Source of the DNA: Streptococcus sp. 263_SSPC
GTDB lineage: Bacteria > Bacillota > Bacilli > Lactobacillales > Aerococcaceae
Length of the DNA: 64,000 bases
Assembly: GCF_001071995.1 (NCBI RefSeq)
Contig: NZ_JVNU01000021.1
Location: 20,929-84,928, forward strand
Direction of reading: 5' to 3'
Positions 9,608-20,526 of this stretch are shown here, one piece after another. The notes below the pieces were generated by a model. It was not told where the DNA came from and did no database searches. It saw only the letters and a program-made list of their open reading frames with translations. A program made the position numbers and the translations under genes. The stretch's first letter is position 1. Every line of letters starts with the position of its first letter.

Positions 9608-10967
9608 GTGTGCACCTCGTTTTGTTTTCGTAAGATAGAATCATTTTACCAGTTTCCTCTTCAAAGAACAACGGTTGAGCATAGCGATATCCCAAAATTG
9701 CGCGAATTTTTTTCGAGGCGTCCTCCAACACCCATATTTCCTTGCGTTCTTCTAGTGGAATCTTCGAATTGATAAACCATCTTGAGAGTTTTTGATGCTT
9801 GGTTTCACCTGCATCTAGCGCGATTATGTCTCCTGGTTTTGCATGACGAATCGTCAGCGGGAAGTCCTTTGGATAGACAGGAATGGTAAACTCGGAAGCT
9901 GTCTTTCCTGTAGTGAGCAAGATTTGTTCATCTTCGTTTGGACGAATTAAGGTATCTTCCGGTTTTTCCAATACATATTCGATATTTGGAACGACTTTTT
10001 GACGTCCCTTTTCAAACGAACATTCCTCGTAACGCTTCTTGAACTTCCAGCCATTTGGGAGGTCCAGCGTGAGTTGTGCCTTGTCGGAACCAACCTTTTC
10101 TAAGATTTGCTCCATCTGCACCACAGAAATCGTCGTATCCATTTGCATCAGTACTTGTTGCAAGAGTAGTCGTTGCATTTCGATTGGTTCTTTGAGGAAG
10201 GCTTCCCGATGGAATGTGACTTTCTTCTTCCCTCTTTGGAAAAGCTGTTCTTGTTTTTCTTCTAGGATGGGCATCAAGCACGCTACAGCATCCGCAATCA
10301 TCTGCGCACTCTTTTGGAAGTGGCTTCCGACATTTGGATTTTCCTCTTTTAAAAATGGGATGACATGATGACGATATCTGTTTCTTGTATAGTCATCTGA
10401 TTCATTCGATTCATCTTCTAAATAAGGAACGTCATATTTCTTAGCTTCTTGATAGAGTTCTTTTTTCTCATAAGATAAGAACGGGCGTAAAATGTTCAAC
10501 TCTTTTACGTAACGTTTTTCCTTCATCCCAGAAAGACCTTCCAGCGTACTTCCACGTGACCATTTCATTAAAACAGTCTCCAATTGGTCATCTTGGTGAT
10601 GCGCCAATACTAAATAGTCAGCTTCATGCTTTTTTGTCACCTCGCGGAAGAAATCATACCTGAAATCACGCAACGATTTCTCAGAAGTCGTCTCTCCCTC
10701 TACTTCGTGCCAATGCCTTGTCTCGATTGAAATTTGATGAAGCTTGCAAAAACGATGAACTAGTTGTTCCTCGTCTTCTGCTTGGGCTCTCAGACCATAA
10801 TTTACATGGGCCACTACGAGTCGATCTTTGGCATCGTCTCCAAAAAGAGTGATCATCGCATTCAAAAGAACCATCGAATCGACGCCCCCGGATACGGCAA
10901 GCACATATTTTTTCTCAGTATAGTTTTCTACATTTCTTCTAAAAAACGCTGTTAATTGATGTTGCAT
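9594..10967 (-). CDS. tilS: tRNA(Ile)-lysidine synthetase
   Basis: This enzyme converts C34 of the tRNA-Ile CAU anticodon to lysidine so that it reads AUA. The PP-loop SGGVDS is at residues 26-31; the C-terminal substrate-binding domain contains [16 protein letters not shown]. Length is 457 residues. I use the ATG at 10967 because AAAGGAGAGG lies just upstream; the open frame extends 14 codons further, but that part overlaps the terminator hairpin behind the S1 gene. It overlaps hpt at its 3' end. It is essential in most Firmicutes. Confidence 0.95.
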   Translation of the reverse strand: MQHQLTAFFRRNVENYTEKKYVLAVSGGVDSMVLLNAMITLFGDDAKDRLVVAHVNYGLRAQAEDEEQLVHRFCKLHQISIETRHWHEVEGETTSEKSLRDFRYDFFREVTKKHEADYLVLAHHQDDQLETVLMKWSRGSTLEGLSGMKEKRYVKELNILRPFLSYEKKELYQEAKKYDVPYLEDESNESDDYTRNRYRHHVIPFLKEENPNVGSHFQKSAQMIADAVACLMPILEEKQEQLFQRGKKKVTFHREAFLKEPIEMQRLLLQQVLMQMDTTISVVQMEQILEKVGSDKAQLTLDLPNGWKFKKRYEECSFEKGRQKVVPNIEYVLEKPEDTLIRPNEDEQILLTTGKTASEFTIPVYPKDFPLTIRHAKPGDIIALDAGETKHQKLSRWFINSKIPLEERKEIWVLEDASKKIRAILGYRYAQPLFFEEETGKMILSYENKTRCTHVKK

Positions 10968-10984
10968 TAGCCTCTCCTTTCTGT

Positions 10985-11020
10985 CAAAAAAATCTCCTCC
11001 AGTTTTCACCAGAAGAGATT
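10985..11020 (-). terminator. Intrinsic terminator of the S1-domain gene
   Basis: A 12-bp stem (10991-11002 with 11009-11020), fully paired if G-U pairs are allowed, has a six-base loop and a run of seven U on the minus strand. It separates the S1 gene from tilS and overlaps the upstream extension of the tilS frame. Confidence 0.8.
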
Positions 11021-11030
11021 GATGGTTTCA

Positions 11031-11522
11031 TTATGAACGGCGACCGCCACGGCCCCCACGTTTCCCTTCAGTGTTACGTTTCAATGAAGTTAAACGGTCT
11101 TCAGAGTCTTTCAAGAAGGAACTCATTAGAGAATCGAAATCTGTTGCTTTTGCTTGCGAAGGAGATTTCTTTTCGTATGGAGCTGAAGTTCTGCTAGCAG
11201 AGTGATTTTTCTTAAAGTCTTGAGAGTCATTACGCGGTGTGAAAGGTTTCTTTGCACGTGGTTTGTCCGCTGAATCTTCTTTTGGTTTATTAACGGCACG
11301 ACGAATTGAAAGGCTAATTTTGCCATCATCCGCAATCGTCATGACTTTCACTTTAACCTCGTCTCCAACTTTTAAAACTTCTTTGATATCTTGAATGTAT
11401 GAATCAGACACCTCGCTGATGTGAACAAGACCTGTCTTACGATCTCCTAAATCCACAAAAACTCCAAAATTTGTAATTCCAGTAACTTTACCAGGGATTA
11501 CGTTTCCTACTTCTATTGACAT
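11031..11522 (-). CDS. yabR: S1-domain RNA-binding protein (YabR/GSP13/CvfD type)
   Basis: 163 residues. One S1 RNA-binding domain fills residues 1-75 (VTGITNFGVFVDLGDRKTGL, HISEVSD), followed by a disordered Lys/Ser-rich linker and a Gly-Arg tail (GKRGGRGGRRS). Proteins of this type in Bacillus and Streptococcus associate with ribosomes and act as post-transcriptional regulators. The position between divIC and tilS matches B. subtilis yabR. GGAGG lies upstream at a rather long spacing. Confidence 0.9.
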   Translation of the reverse strand: MSIEVGNVIPGKVTGITNFGVFVDLGDRKTGLVHISEVSDSYIQDIKEVLKVGDEVKVKVMTIADDGKISLSIRRAVNKPKEDSADKPRAKKPFTPRNDSQDFKKNHSASRTSAPYEKKSPSQAKATDFDSLMSSFLKDSEDRLTSLKRNTEGKRGGRGGRRS

Positions 11523-11590
11523 ATAAAAAGCGTTCCTCCTTCATTATTCCCTTTTCGATACACGCTTGACGTATCAAAAAGATTCATTGC

Positions 11591-12037
11591 CTAACGGTTT
11601 TGAGTCGTCACCTTAACAACAGTTTCCCCTTGTTCGACTTCTTCTTTTGCTTGTTGTGCTTTATGCTCTGCAGTGTCATTTGGCGTACTGAAGATGATTT
11701 CTCCAGTTTTGCTTAAATAATATTCACTACGTGCTAACTTCGCGATATATTCATCGCTTTGAAGAAGTTCCACTTGCTGTGTTAACGATTCTTTTTGCTT
11801 TTCAGCAACTTCTTTTTCAGCCTTTGCTTGTGCAATTTTTTGATCTAATTGATTTGCTTGGCTAAATTGGTTCCCAATCCCGACAATCATTGATCCCGAA
11901 ATGGCAATCACACCGACTAAAATCAGTTTAGTCAATAGTGAGTGACTCTTGAAAACGGGAGTAGAAGGTTTTTTCTGTTTTAACTTGTTGTTCATTGAAA
12001 TTACATTCGAATTTCTTTGTTGTGTTTCTTTCGTCAC
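11591..12037 (-). CDS. divIC: Cell division protein DivIC (FtsB family)
   Basis: 148 residues. Layout: basic cytoplasmic N-terminus, one membrane segment at about 34-54, a coiled coil at about 57-95 (QLDQKIAQAKAEKEVAEKQK), then the conserved ARSEYYLSKTGEIIF block typical of the FtsB/DivIC septum family. It bridges early and late divisome proteins with DivIB and FtsL. The start is GTG at 12037 with AAAAGGAG upstream. It lies in the conserved rqcP-divIC-S1-tilS order but is separated from mgtC by repeat copy A. Confidence 0.93.
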   Translation of the reverse strand: MTKETQQRNSNVISMNNKLKQKKPSTPVFKSHSLLTKLILVGVIAISGSMIVGIGNQFSQANQLDQKIAQAKAEKEVAEKQKESLTQQVELLQSDEYIAKLARSEYYLSKTGEIIFSTPNDTAEHKAQQAKEEVEQGETVVKVTTQNR

Positions 12038-12070
12038 CTTAATTGTCTCCTTTTTTACTTATACAAACTG

Positions 12071-12099
12071 AGTATAACAAGAATGACGCTCATCGTCCA
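12071..12099 (-). promoter_or_regulatory. Promoter of divIC
   Basis: On the minus strand, TGGACG (12094-12099) and TATACT (12071-12076) are 17 bp apart, 34 bp upstream of the divIC start codon. Confidence 0.6.
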
Positions 12100-12180
12100 T
12101 GGTTACACTAAGATTTTTTATAAATTTTTGTAAACTTATTTTGAACTCCCTTTTTTTGTCAAAAATTAACCCCGTCGAAA

Positions 12181-12398
12181 AAATCTAAAGACAAAAAATG
12201 ATTCCGCAAAGACTAACGGATTCTATAATAACAGTAATGTGTTACGCATCGAATGTGAATTACGCGGAGTAGGGCTTGTACCTTACTCCGCGTTTGAAGC
12301 TTCGAAGGTGAGAGACATAAGGCTCGAACCGGTGCAACATTACAGTTATTATGAAGACATCCTTTAGGATAAGCGGAATCATTTGTTGTATATCTTTA
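12181..12398 (+). repeat. Long-palindrome repeat, copy A
   Basis: Imperfect palindrome ending 4 bp from the mgtC stop codon. The outer arms AAATGATTCCGC (12196-12207) and its complement (12373-12384) pair exactly, with further pairing around AGTAATG and CATTAC. The core reads: AATGTGAATTAC (12252-12263), a 9-bp hairpin CGCGGAGTA (12263-12271 with 12284-12292), GTTTGAAGCTT, a second hairpin region GGTGAGAG...CTCGAACC, and CCGGTGC. The same order recurs in copies B-H. The core points antisense to mgtC, and no separate terminator lies between mgtC and the repeat. Confidence 0.85.
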
Positions 12399-12402
12399 TT
12401 TT

Positions 12403-13110
12403 TTAGTTAACATCTTCGGTACGGAGTTTCACGCGTTTAATGACCACTTGATTTTCCGTTTCGCGAATGTAGTTTTTCAAGTTCTCGATAATGATTTCTT
12501 CGTCATTATGAATGCGAATCACGAGCTCATATTTTTCGCCATCGAGTTCGCGAGCTTCGACTTGAATCGATTGATAGTCTTCGAAGTGGCAGTAATTATA
12601 AATTGACTGCACGATGGTTGGGTCTGGAATTTCACAGTAAATATTTACTTGGCGTTGCTTCCCTTGTAAAAGAGGTTGGTATGCCAACTTTTGGACGATA
12701 ACTATAATTGCGGCGCAGACAGAACCGAAGAACCAGAATCCTCCGCCAATCGCTAGTCCAATTCCGGCTGTGGCCCAAATTCCTGAAGCGGTGGTCAGTC
12801 CACTCACGCGTTTTTCACGCATGAAGATGATTCCCCCACCGATAAAGCTGATACCGCTGACTACTTGAGCAGCCACACGCGCTGTATCGTAATGCGGTGT
12901 ATCAAGGAAGGCTTCTTTTGAAATAATCATCATTAAGCAAGAAGTGAGCGCCACAATCATGTGGGTTTTAACCCCTGCTTGTTTATTTCTGGAGGTACGT
13001 TCGTAACCGATGGCAAGTCCACAAATACATGAAATTAAAATCGCCAAAAAGTGACGTAATTCCATCATTGCATTAAATGGTTGAAAAAAATTAATTGCAT
13101 TTAAATCCAC
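12403..13110 (-). CDS. MgtC/SapB-family membrane protein
   Basis: 235 residues. The N-terminal half has four or five membrane segments with the MgtC signature (CGLAIGYERTSRNKQAGVKTH, and GISFIGGGIIF). The C-terminal 90 residues form a cytoplasmic ACT-like domain (VNIYCEIPDPTIVQ, EYELVIRIH-type strands). MgtC proteins are linked to magnesium and phosphate homeostasis and inhibit ATP synthase in pathogens; the exact role here is unknown. The start is GTG at 13110, 6 bp after AAGGAGGG. The 3' end abuts repeat copy A. Confidence 0.88.
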   Translation of the reverse strand: MDLNAINFFQPFNAMMELRHFLAILISCICGLAIGYERTSRNKQAGVKTHMIVALTSCLMMIISKEAFLDTPHYDTARVAAQVVSGISFIGGGIIFMREKRVSGLTTASGIWATAGIGLAIGGGFWFFGSVCAAIIVIVQKLAYQPLLQGKQRQVNIYCEIPDPTIVQSIYNYCHFEDYQSIQVEARELDGEKYELVIRIHNDEEIIIENLKNYIRETENQVVIKRVKLRTEDVN

Positions 13111-13212
13111 GGTTTTCCCTCCTTATTTCTTTTAAAAAAGTACTATTTATATTACTCTCTTTTTATTTTTTTGTCAACAGAAAACGCATTCAAAACGGAT
13201 AGATTTCTACAT

Positions 13213-13246
13213 AAAAAAAAGAATACGACAAACTTGCCGTATTCTC
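13213..13246 (-). terminator. Intrinsic terminator after rqcP
   Basis: An AGAATACG stem (13220-13227 with 13238-13245) is followed by eight U on the minus strand, 8 bp past the rqcP stop codon. It ends the pth-mfd-flippase-rqcP group. Confidence 0.9.
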
Positions 13247-13253
13247 CCATTCA

Positions 13254-13529
13254 TTATAATTCTAAAGGCTCTTCTTTAATCAGCTTCTCTTCAAGAATCG
13301 TGAACATTTCCTTAGCGTCTTCTTTTCTCGTTGAATCCATCAACGCTTCAACCTGTACTAAGACATGTTTGTTCCCGAATTGAATCGCGATTTTATCTCC
13401 GACTTTTACGTCTGTTGAAGATTTCGCCACTTTATCATTGATAAACACACGTCCCTTGTCGGCTACTTCTTTAGCAACCGTACGGCGTTTGATTAATCGT
13501 GATACTTTTAAAAATTTATCGAGTCTCAT
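13254..13529 (-). CDS. rqcP: S4-domain RNA-binding protein RqcP (YabO/Hsp15-like)
   Basis: 91 residues, nearly all one S4 domain ([39 protein letters not shown]). RqcP acts with RqcH in ribosome-associated quality control, stabilising the P-site tRNA while alanine tails are added to stalled chains. The start lies inside the end of the flippase gene (14 bp overlap), so the two are coupled. The gene order mfd-flippase-rqcP-divIC is the standard Firmicutes arrangement and supports the call. Confidence 0.92.
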   Translation of the reverse strand: MRLDKFLKVSRLIKRRTVAKEVADKGRVFINDKVAKSSTDVKVGDKIAIQFGNKHVLVQVEALMDSTRKEDAKEMFTILEEKLIKEEPLEL

Positions 13530-15135
13530 CGTTTTCCTCTTTTCTACTAAAATTACGTAATAAAGTCTTTCCTTTTGGAATTAGTACCCATTCGCGTTTG
13601 GTGAATAAATTCCATTTCATCGTTCCTGCCAGGAAAATTCCAACTCCTATAAAGGCAAAGACGATTGAAAAGACAAAGGCCATCGTTCTTGAATCTTGCA
13701 GCCCTGCAAAATGCCATGCTCCGTATGATAATACCGAAACAATGACCGTCATGCCAAGCGCAATGCATGTAAGCAGCTGCATAAAATTCCCGTCACGTAA
13801 GACACTTGTCATAATGTCTTTTGCAAAAGCCATCATCACACCCATCATGACACAAAGCCCTAACGCTGTCGCAAGGCTGGCTCCAAGCGTTCCAAACATC
13901 GCAACGAATAAGTAGTTCGTACTTGCCTTTACTACGAGCCCTGCTGTGAGTGCCAGTAGCGTTTTTGGATATTGATGCTGACTTTGGAAAATGCCGTGTA
14001 GCGACATAATCACAGATGCAAAGAAAATACTCGTGACATAAACAAGGAGTACTGCCTGCCCCTTCGCATCTCCAAAGAGTGCGGTATTTAACCATGGCAA
14101 GATCGCAATCATCCCCATCGTTGCGACTACCGAGAACGTCATCGTCATGCGAAGAAGTGACGCAGATAGTCTCTTAAATTCTAAGTCGTGACCTTTCTTA
14201 AAGGCACGCGACAACATCGGCATATAACTGGATGAAAATCCGATTCCGACCACCATTCCTAATTGCACAAGCGGCTGTCCTCGGTCGTAAATCCCCTTGA
14301 GGTCCTTTGCCACTTCTGGAAGCACCCCTTGGTCTGTTAACACATTATACACAGAGAACGAATCCACCAATTGGAACAAGACTAAAATTGAACTGAGTAG
14401 GCAAATCGTTCCCCCTTCAAAGGCAAAGCGTTTAAAGAGATGCCCAAATGTTGGCACTTCTATTTCTACTGACGTAATCGTCAAGCCATCGAGCGAATCT
14501 TTCGTTTCTTTAACTACATAATACAACATCACGAGAATGGCAAACACTGCCGCAATCGTCGCACTCGACATCGCCCATGTGCCCATCGTGTAATAGTCTG
14601 AAATGGTACTGCCAAATAGACTCGCCACAAAGAGAATTACCGCAACACGAACGACCTGCTCCACTACTTGGGAGATGGCAGTCGGCATCATCCGGAAGCT
14701 CCCTTGGAAATAACCCCTTGTGATAACCAGAAACGGCATCAATAGAAACATCCATGAAACACTTTGGACGACTGGCAAGAGTTCAACGTCACCCATCCAG
14801 TGCGCAATCATTCCAGCCCCCAAATGGAGGAAGGCAAAAATCCCCACTCCAACGAGGCTCGCGATAACAAATAGCTGCTTCAATAATTTCTTTAAATGTG
14901 TCGACTCCAAGTATTCCGCGACTACATTGGACACGAATACCGGAAATCCCGTCAATGCAAAGGTCATGCCGATTCCATAGATAGGATACACCTGCTGATA
15001 TACATAAAACCCGGTGTTGCCCACCATATTTTGGAAAGGAACTCGGTACACCGCGCTTAAAATCTTAGCAATAAACGCGGCAATCGAGAGCGCAATCGCC
15101 CCTTGCATCATCCCTTTACTATTTATCTTCTTCAT
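13516..15135 (-). CDS. MOP-family polysaccharide/lipid II flippase (SpoVB/YabM/MurJ-like)
   Basis: 539 residues with 13-14 membrane segments and the typical opening [20 protein letters not shown]. The family flips lipid-linked sugars across the membrane. The position between mfd and rqcP equals B. subtilis yabM. The start is set at the ATG at 15135, preceded by ATGAGGAAAAAC; the in-frame ATG four codons earlier (15147) has no ribosome site. It overlaps mfd at its 5' end and rqcP at its 3' end. Whether it serves lipid II or another polymer cannot be read from sequence. Confidence 0.88.
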   Translation of the reverse strand: MKKINSKGMMQGAIALSIAAFIAKILSAVYRVPFQNMVGNTGFYVYQQVYPIYGIGMTFALTGFPVFVSNVVAEYLESTHLKKLLKQLFVIASLVGVGIFAFLHLGAGMIAHWMGDVELLPVVQSVSWMFLLMPFLVITRGYFQGSFRMMPTAISQVVEQVVRVAVILFVASLFGSTISDYYTMGTWAMSSATIAAVFAILVMLYYVVKETKDSLDGLTITSVEIEVPTFGHLFKRFAFEGGTICLLSSILVLFQLVDSFSVYNVLTDQGVLPEVAKDLKGIYDRGQPLVQLGMVVGIGFSSSYMPMLSRAFKKGHDLEFKRLSASLLRMTMTFSVVATMGMIAILPWLNTALFGDAKGQAVLLVYVTSIFFASVIMSLHGIFQSQHQYPKTLLALTAGLVVKASTNYLFVAMFGTLGASLATALGLCVMMGVMMAFAKDIMTSVLRDGNFMQLLTCIALGMTVIVSVLSYGAWHFAGLQDSRTMAFVFSIVFAFIGVGIFLAGTMKWNLFTKREWVLIPKGKTLLRNFSRKEENDETR

Positions 15136-18100
15136 GTTTTTCCTCATCGCGGGCTAAAATTTCCCCGCATGTTTTTACAAACAGTTTAACTTGCTCGAGC
15201 CATAAGTCAACAGGCTTTTGCGTAATATTTAATAAAATCTGAAGACTTTCGCCTTTGTTGGCTACTTGCGCTGGTAATTTCACTGGACCAAGCGCCTCAA
15301 AGACAGGCACCCCTTGCAAGCGAGTCGCACTTGGCGGCGCAATCGTGATCGTCACCGAATTGTCTTTCCGTTTAATCGATACGACGTCAATCTCGTTGGC
15401 GTAATGCTTAATCAGTCCAACCTCTGCTAACGCGCTGACTTCATCCGGGAAGTCACCGAAGCGGTCGATAAAGTCATCGAGCAATTCTTCATAAGCTTCC
15501 ACACTATCAATCGAGCGAATGCGTTTATACATCTCGATTTTTTGACGTTCGTCTTGAATATAGCTTGCTGGAATATAGGCATCAATCTGTAAGTCGATTT
15601 CGACGGTTTCTTCGTCCGACTTCACTTCTTTACCTTGTTTCTTCAATACGGCTTCGCTTAACAATTGAGAATATAAGTCGAATCCGACCGAATCGATAAA
15701 TCCGTGCTGTTGTTTTCCAAGTAGATTCCCTGCCCCACGAATCGATAAATCACGCATGGCAATCTTGAATCCAGAGCCTAGTTCTGTAAAGTCACGCATC
15801 GCTTGCAGACGCTTCTCGCTGACTTCGGTTAAGACTTTATCGGGTTGATACATAAGGTACGCATAGGCAATACGGTTTGTACGCCCAACACGTCCACGCA
15901 ATTGATACAACTGCGAAAGCCCCATACGATCGGCATTTTCAATAAAGAGGGTATTGACGTTTGGAATATCCACCCCGGTTTCGATAATCGTGGTCGTCAC
16001 TAACACATCGTATTCCCCTTCAATAAATTGGTAGAGAATATTCTCTAGCGTCGTCTCACTCATTTGACCGTGAATCACACCCACACGACATCCTGGAACA
16101 AGCGCTCTAAGTTCGTCCGCCTTCTTCTCAATTGTTTCGACGCGATTATATAAATAGAAGACTTGTCCGCCACGAGCCATTTCACGTTCGATGCCGTCAC
16201 GAATCGTCATCGGGTTTTGTTCCATTACGAAAGTTTGAACCGGATAACGGTTTGCTGGTGGTGTCTCGATAACGGATAAATCACGCACTCCAAGCATGGA
16301 CATATGCAACGTTCTTGGAATTGGTGTTGCCGTTAGCGTCAATACATCCACTTGCGATTTCAATTGTTTCAAACGTTCCTTATGCTTCACTCCAAAGCGT
16401 TGTTCTTCGTCGACAATGAGGAGTCCTAAGTCTAAAAACTGTACGTCTTTTGAAAGCAGACGGTGAGTTCCGATAACGATATCGACAGCTCCTTTACGAA
16501 GTTTCTCAATCGTTTCCTCTTGTTCTTTTTTACTACGGAAACGACTTAATAGTCCGATGGTAAATGGATAATCCGAGAAGCGTTGTACGAAATTCTCATA
16601 ATGTTGCTCGGCAAGAATCGTTGTTGGCACGAGAACAGCCGCTTGTTTTCCATCCATGACTGCCTTGAAGACTGCACGCATAGCTACTTCCGTCTTCCCG
16701 TATCCAACGTCCCCGACAAGTAGACGGTCCATCGGTTTATCCTTTTGCATATCTTCCTTAATTTCCGCAACACTTCGCAGTTGGTCTTGCGTTTCTGTGT
16801 ATGGGAAGGCTTGTTCGAATTCTTGTTGTTCCACCGTATCGCGGCTAAACGCATATCCTTTTTCGGCGTCACGTTTGGCATATAATTCGATGAGTTCATC
16901 AGCGATATCTTCAATCTTAGCCGTTACTTTACGTTTCGTCTTCGCCCATTCCGTACCACCCAATTTATTGAGTTTTGGAACTTTGGCATCCGACGACACA
17001 TATTTTTGAACGAGCTTTATTTGAGTCACCGGAACGAATAGATTTCCGCCATCTTGGTAGTGAATCGACATGTAGTCTTGGTGGATACCGCCGATTTCGA
17101 GAGTCTCCATCCCTTGGTACACACCGACCCCGTGATTCACGTGAACCACATAGTCTCCAACAGCTAATTCGGTATAGCTCTTCAAACGTTCTGCGTTCGA
17201 GATCTTTTGATTTCGCGGAGCGCGTTTTGTGAGTTTATTGAATAATTCGCGTTCTGTTAAGATGGCAAATTTATCTTCTGGCAGCTCAAATCCATTGTGC
17301 ATCTTGCCGACCATGATTTGAAGTTGCCCTTCTAGCACGGTCCCGTTTGAAATCACACTCTTAATGCCAAAATCGGCAAAGGTTTGTTCGACCTTTTGTG
17401 CGCGTTTGGCGTCATCGACTAAGACGATAACCGTCGCACCTTGTTTCTTCCAGCGGTCTGCCTCAACTTTCACCATTGGCATTTGCGAGAAGAACTGCGT
17501 CATCGTGCGTGTTGTAATCGGATGAATCGCATCAAGCGCGAGTCTTCCGAGCCCTTTTTGGAAAATGGCTAAATACGTTCTCGAGAGCGGACTTTCTTTT
17601 AACACTTTTCGTCCATCTTGAACAAGCGACAATCCAGACGCAATCGCACCCGTTTCGATATGGTGCGTCTTCCAATAGCCTGCCTCTTCTTCTAAAGTTT
17701 TACTCTTTTCAATAAAACGAGCGTAATCATCAATAATGAGGTACGCATCTTTAGAAACATAATCTAATAAGCTTGTCTTCTCTGGATAAATACATTCCAA
17801 GAAATACGTTAAGTTCGATGGAATTTCCCCATTTTCTAATTGCGCATCGATGGCTTGCTGGATATTTTTAACTTGGTCTTTTCGTTCTGGACTTTGGGCC
17901 ACCTTAACGTCCTTTTCATAGAGCGCGTGGATTTTGGCTTGTGCCTTCCAGACCGCTTCCTTTTGAAGTGGCAAATCTGTGGCTGGTAAAATGCGCACTT
18001 CATTAATCACATCCATCGAACGTTGCGTCTCCGCATTAAACGCACGAATCGAGTCCACTTCTGTATCAAAGAAATCCAGACGTAGTGGATATTCTTGGTC

Positions 18101-18658
18101 TAATGGATAAATATCGACAATACTTCCACGAAGCGCAAATTCACCAGGAGTCGCCACCATATTTTCACGGCGATATCCTAATTCCACTAACTGTTCCACG
18201 AAGGCATCCATCGATTCAATTTCAGACCCCATCGCGAGTTCAATCGAGCTCTTCTTCCATACCGCTGCTGGCACTAAGAGCTTTTGAATCCCAGATAGCG
18301 GCACGATAACGATCCCTTTTTCACCACGACTTAAGAAATCGAGCGTGCGAATGCGTTGGCTCACCACATCTGGTGACACCACTGAGAAGTCCGCCGCAAG
18401 CGACTCTTCTACAGGGAAGAGATGTACAACCTCATCGTCATACCACTCTGATAACTCTTCGTAGGTTTGCGTTGCTTGTAAAAGCGTTGGCGTCACAATC
18501 ACTAATTGCTTGTCCAATTTCTCAAACGCGCATGACTCGGCCAAGTGTTTTACAGATCCACTCAGGCCTAGCACGAGTTGACTCTCGTGTAGAGTAAGCG
18601 TATCGAACCACTCTTTAAATCCTTTCAGTTTACTAATTGTTTGGTGCAATAATTGCAT
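15119..18658 (-). CDS. mfd: Transcription-repair coupling factor Mfd
   Basis: 1179 residues. Order: UvrB-like N-terminal module (HLFPVEESLAADFSVVSPDV), RNA polymerase-interacting domain (GDYVVHVNHGVGVYQGMETL), then a RecG-like motor with Walker A GDVGYGKTEVA, DEEQRFGVKHKER, GTHRLLSKDV and QLRGRVGRTNR, and a C-terminal TRCF domain. It removes stalled RNA polymerase and recruits UvrA. The open frame extends 18 codons upstream, but AAAGGAGAA directly precedes the ATG at 18658, so I start there. It follows pth. Confidence 0.98.
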   Translation of the reverse strand: MQLLHQTISKLKGFKEWFDTLTLHESQLVLGLSGSVKHLAESCAFEKLDKQLVIVTPTLLQATQTYEELSEWYDDEVVHLFPVEESLAADFSVVSPDVVSQRIRTLDFLSRGEKGIVIVPLSGIQKLLVPAAVWKKSSIELAMGSEIESMDAFVEQLVELGYRRENMVATPGEFALRGSIVDIYPLDQEYPLRLDFFDTEVDSIRAFNAETQRSMDVINEVRILPATDLPLQKEAVWKAQAKIHALYEKDVKVAQSPERKDQVKNIQQAIDAQLENGEIPSNLTYFLECIYPEKTSLLDYVSKDAYLIIDDYARFIEKSKTLEEEAGYWKTHHIETGAIASGLSLVQDGRKVLKESPLSRTYLAIFQKGLGRLALDAIHPITTRTMTQFFSQMPMVKVEADRWKKQGATVIVLVDDAKRAQKVEQTFADFGIKSVISNGTVLEGQLQIMVGKMHNGFELPEDKFAILTERELFNKLTKRAPRNQKISNAERLKSYTELAVGDYVVHVNHGVGVYQGMETLEIGGIHQDYMSIHYQDGGNLFVPVTQIKLVQKYVSSDAKVPKLNKLGGTEWAKTKRKVTAKIEDIADELIELYAKRDAEKGYAFSRDTVEQQEFEQAFPYTETQDQLRSVAEIKEDMQKDKPMDRLLVGDVGYGKTEVAMRAVFKAVMDGKQAAVLVPTTILAEQHYENFVQRFSDYPFTIGLLSRFRSKKEQEETIEKLRKGAVDIVIGTHRLLSKDVQFLDLGLLIVDEEQRFGVKHKERLKQLKSQVDVLTLTATPIPRTLHMSMLGVRDLSVIETPPANRYPVQTFVMEQNPMTIRDGIEREMARGGQVFYLYNRVETIEKKADELRALVPGCRVGVIHGQMSETTLENILYQFIEGEYDVLVTTTIIETGVDIPNVNTLFIENADRMGLSQLYQLRGRVGRTNRIAYAYLMYQPDKVLTEVSEKRLQAMRDFTELGSGFKIAMRDLSIRGAGNLLGKQQHGFIDSVGFDLYSQLLSEAVLKKQGKEVKSDEETVEIDLQIDAYIPASYIQDERQKIEMYKRIRSIDSVEAYEELLDDFIDRFGDFPDEVSALAEVGLIKHYANEIDVVSIKRKDNSVTITIAPPSATRLQGVPVFEALGPVKLPAQVANKGESLQILLNITQKPVDLWLEQVKLFVKTCGEILARDEEKHEEDK

Positions 18659-18680
18659 AATTTTCTCCTTTTTCCAACGA

Positions 18681-18718
18681 CAAAAAGAGACCGCAAAAAA
18701 ATTTTGCAGCATCTCTTT
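18681..18718 (-). terminator. Hairpin between pth and mfd
   Basis: AAAGAGA at the right edge pairs with TCTCTTT at the left edge, with inner GCAAAA/TTTTGC pairing and UUUUU on the minus strand. It implies partial termination after pth. Confidence 0.65.
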
Positions 18719-18726
18719 CCTATGGA

Positions 18727-19287
18727 TTAATTAAATTGATTCATTGTTTTGACGAAATCATCCGTTTCAATCCACGAACGAATCGCATCGACACTCTTTT
18801 GCACGGCAAAAATAATGTCCTCTTCTTCCTCTTTTTCAAAACGGTTGAGCACATGTCCTACGACCGTACGCCCATCTTTTGGACGACCAACCCCAACCTT
18901 AATACGGTTAAACTCGCTCGTACCAAGGCACGAAATAATACTCTTGATTCCGTTATGTCCTCCGGCGCTGCCTTTTTGACGAAGACGAATCTTTCCAACC
19001 GGCAGATCCATATCATCATAAACCACAAGCAAGTCTTCGATTCCAATTTTAAAATAATTCATCAGCGGACGAATCGCTTCACCCGATAAGTTCATAAATG
19101 TCAACGGCTTCATGAAGATGACTTTTTCGCCACCGATTTGCACTTGCGCAAATACTGCATCAAAAAGCGCCTTATCAAAATCAAACTTCTCTTGATAGGC
19201 AACTTCATCCATTGTCATGAACCCGACATTATGTCTTGTCCCTTTATACTTTGCTCCAGGATTCCCTAGACCAACGACTAATTTCAT
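18727..19287 (-). CDS. pth: Peptidyl-tRNA hydrolase
   Basis: 186 residues, a cytosolic esterase that recycles peptidyl-tRNA released from ribosomes. Hallmarks: VVGLGNPGAKYKGTRHNVGF (with the catalytic His20), KPLTFMNLSGEAI, VVYDDMDLPVGKIRLR and GSAGGHNGIKSI. Length is standard. AGGTGA lies before the ATG. It is first in the conserved pth-mfd group. Confidence 0.97.
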   Translation of the reverse strand: MKLVVGLGNPGAKYKGTRHNVGFMTMDEVAYQEKFDFDKALFDAVFAQVQIGGEKVIFMKPLTFMNLSGEAIRPLMNYFKIGIEDLLVVYDDMDLPVGKIRLRQKGSAGGHNGIKSIISCLGTSEFNRIKVGVGRPKDGRTVVGHVLNRFEKEEEEDIIFAVQKSVDAIRSWIETDDFVKTMNQFN

Positions 19288-19320
19288 ACTTTCACCTATT
19301 CTTTTTTCTTCTATTTTGCT

Positions 19321-19326
19321 ATTATA
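19321..19326 (-). promoter_or_regulatory. Extended -10 promoter of pth
   Basis: On the minus strand TGG-TATAAT (extended -10) lies 34 bp upstream of the pth ATG. No clear -35 is seen. Confidence 0.5.
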
Positions 19327-19427
19327 CCATACCCCTACACCGTCCCGTTATTAATTCACATTTTTACGAAATTGTGTTTTTTATGTATTATTTGTCATAA
19401 AAGGGGACTTATGAAAATCAATTTTAA

Positions 19428-20462
<1,035 letters not shown>

Positions 20463-20471
20463 TAAAACAAC

Positions 20472-20512
20472 AAAACACCGTTCCAAGAAAATTTCTTGGA
20501 ACGGTGTTTTTC
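20472..20512. terminator. Bidirectional terminator between ldh and the DUF554 gene
   Basis: A 16-bp stem (AAAACACCGTTCCAAG with its complement) and a 7-base AAAATTT centre are flanked by A on the left and T on the right, so it can serve the convergent ldh and DUF554 transcripts. Confidence 0.95.
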
Positions 20513-20526
20513 ATTGTCTTCAACTA

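Noticed and set aside
12241..12330. Copy A core considered as a tRNA or tmRNA-like fold because of its GGTTCGA-like T-arm string
   Set aside because: No acceptor stem, anticodon arm or CCA-type end can be drawn; the GGCTCGAACC string varies between copies.
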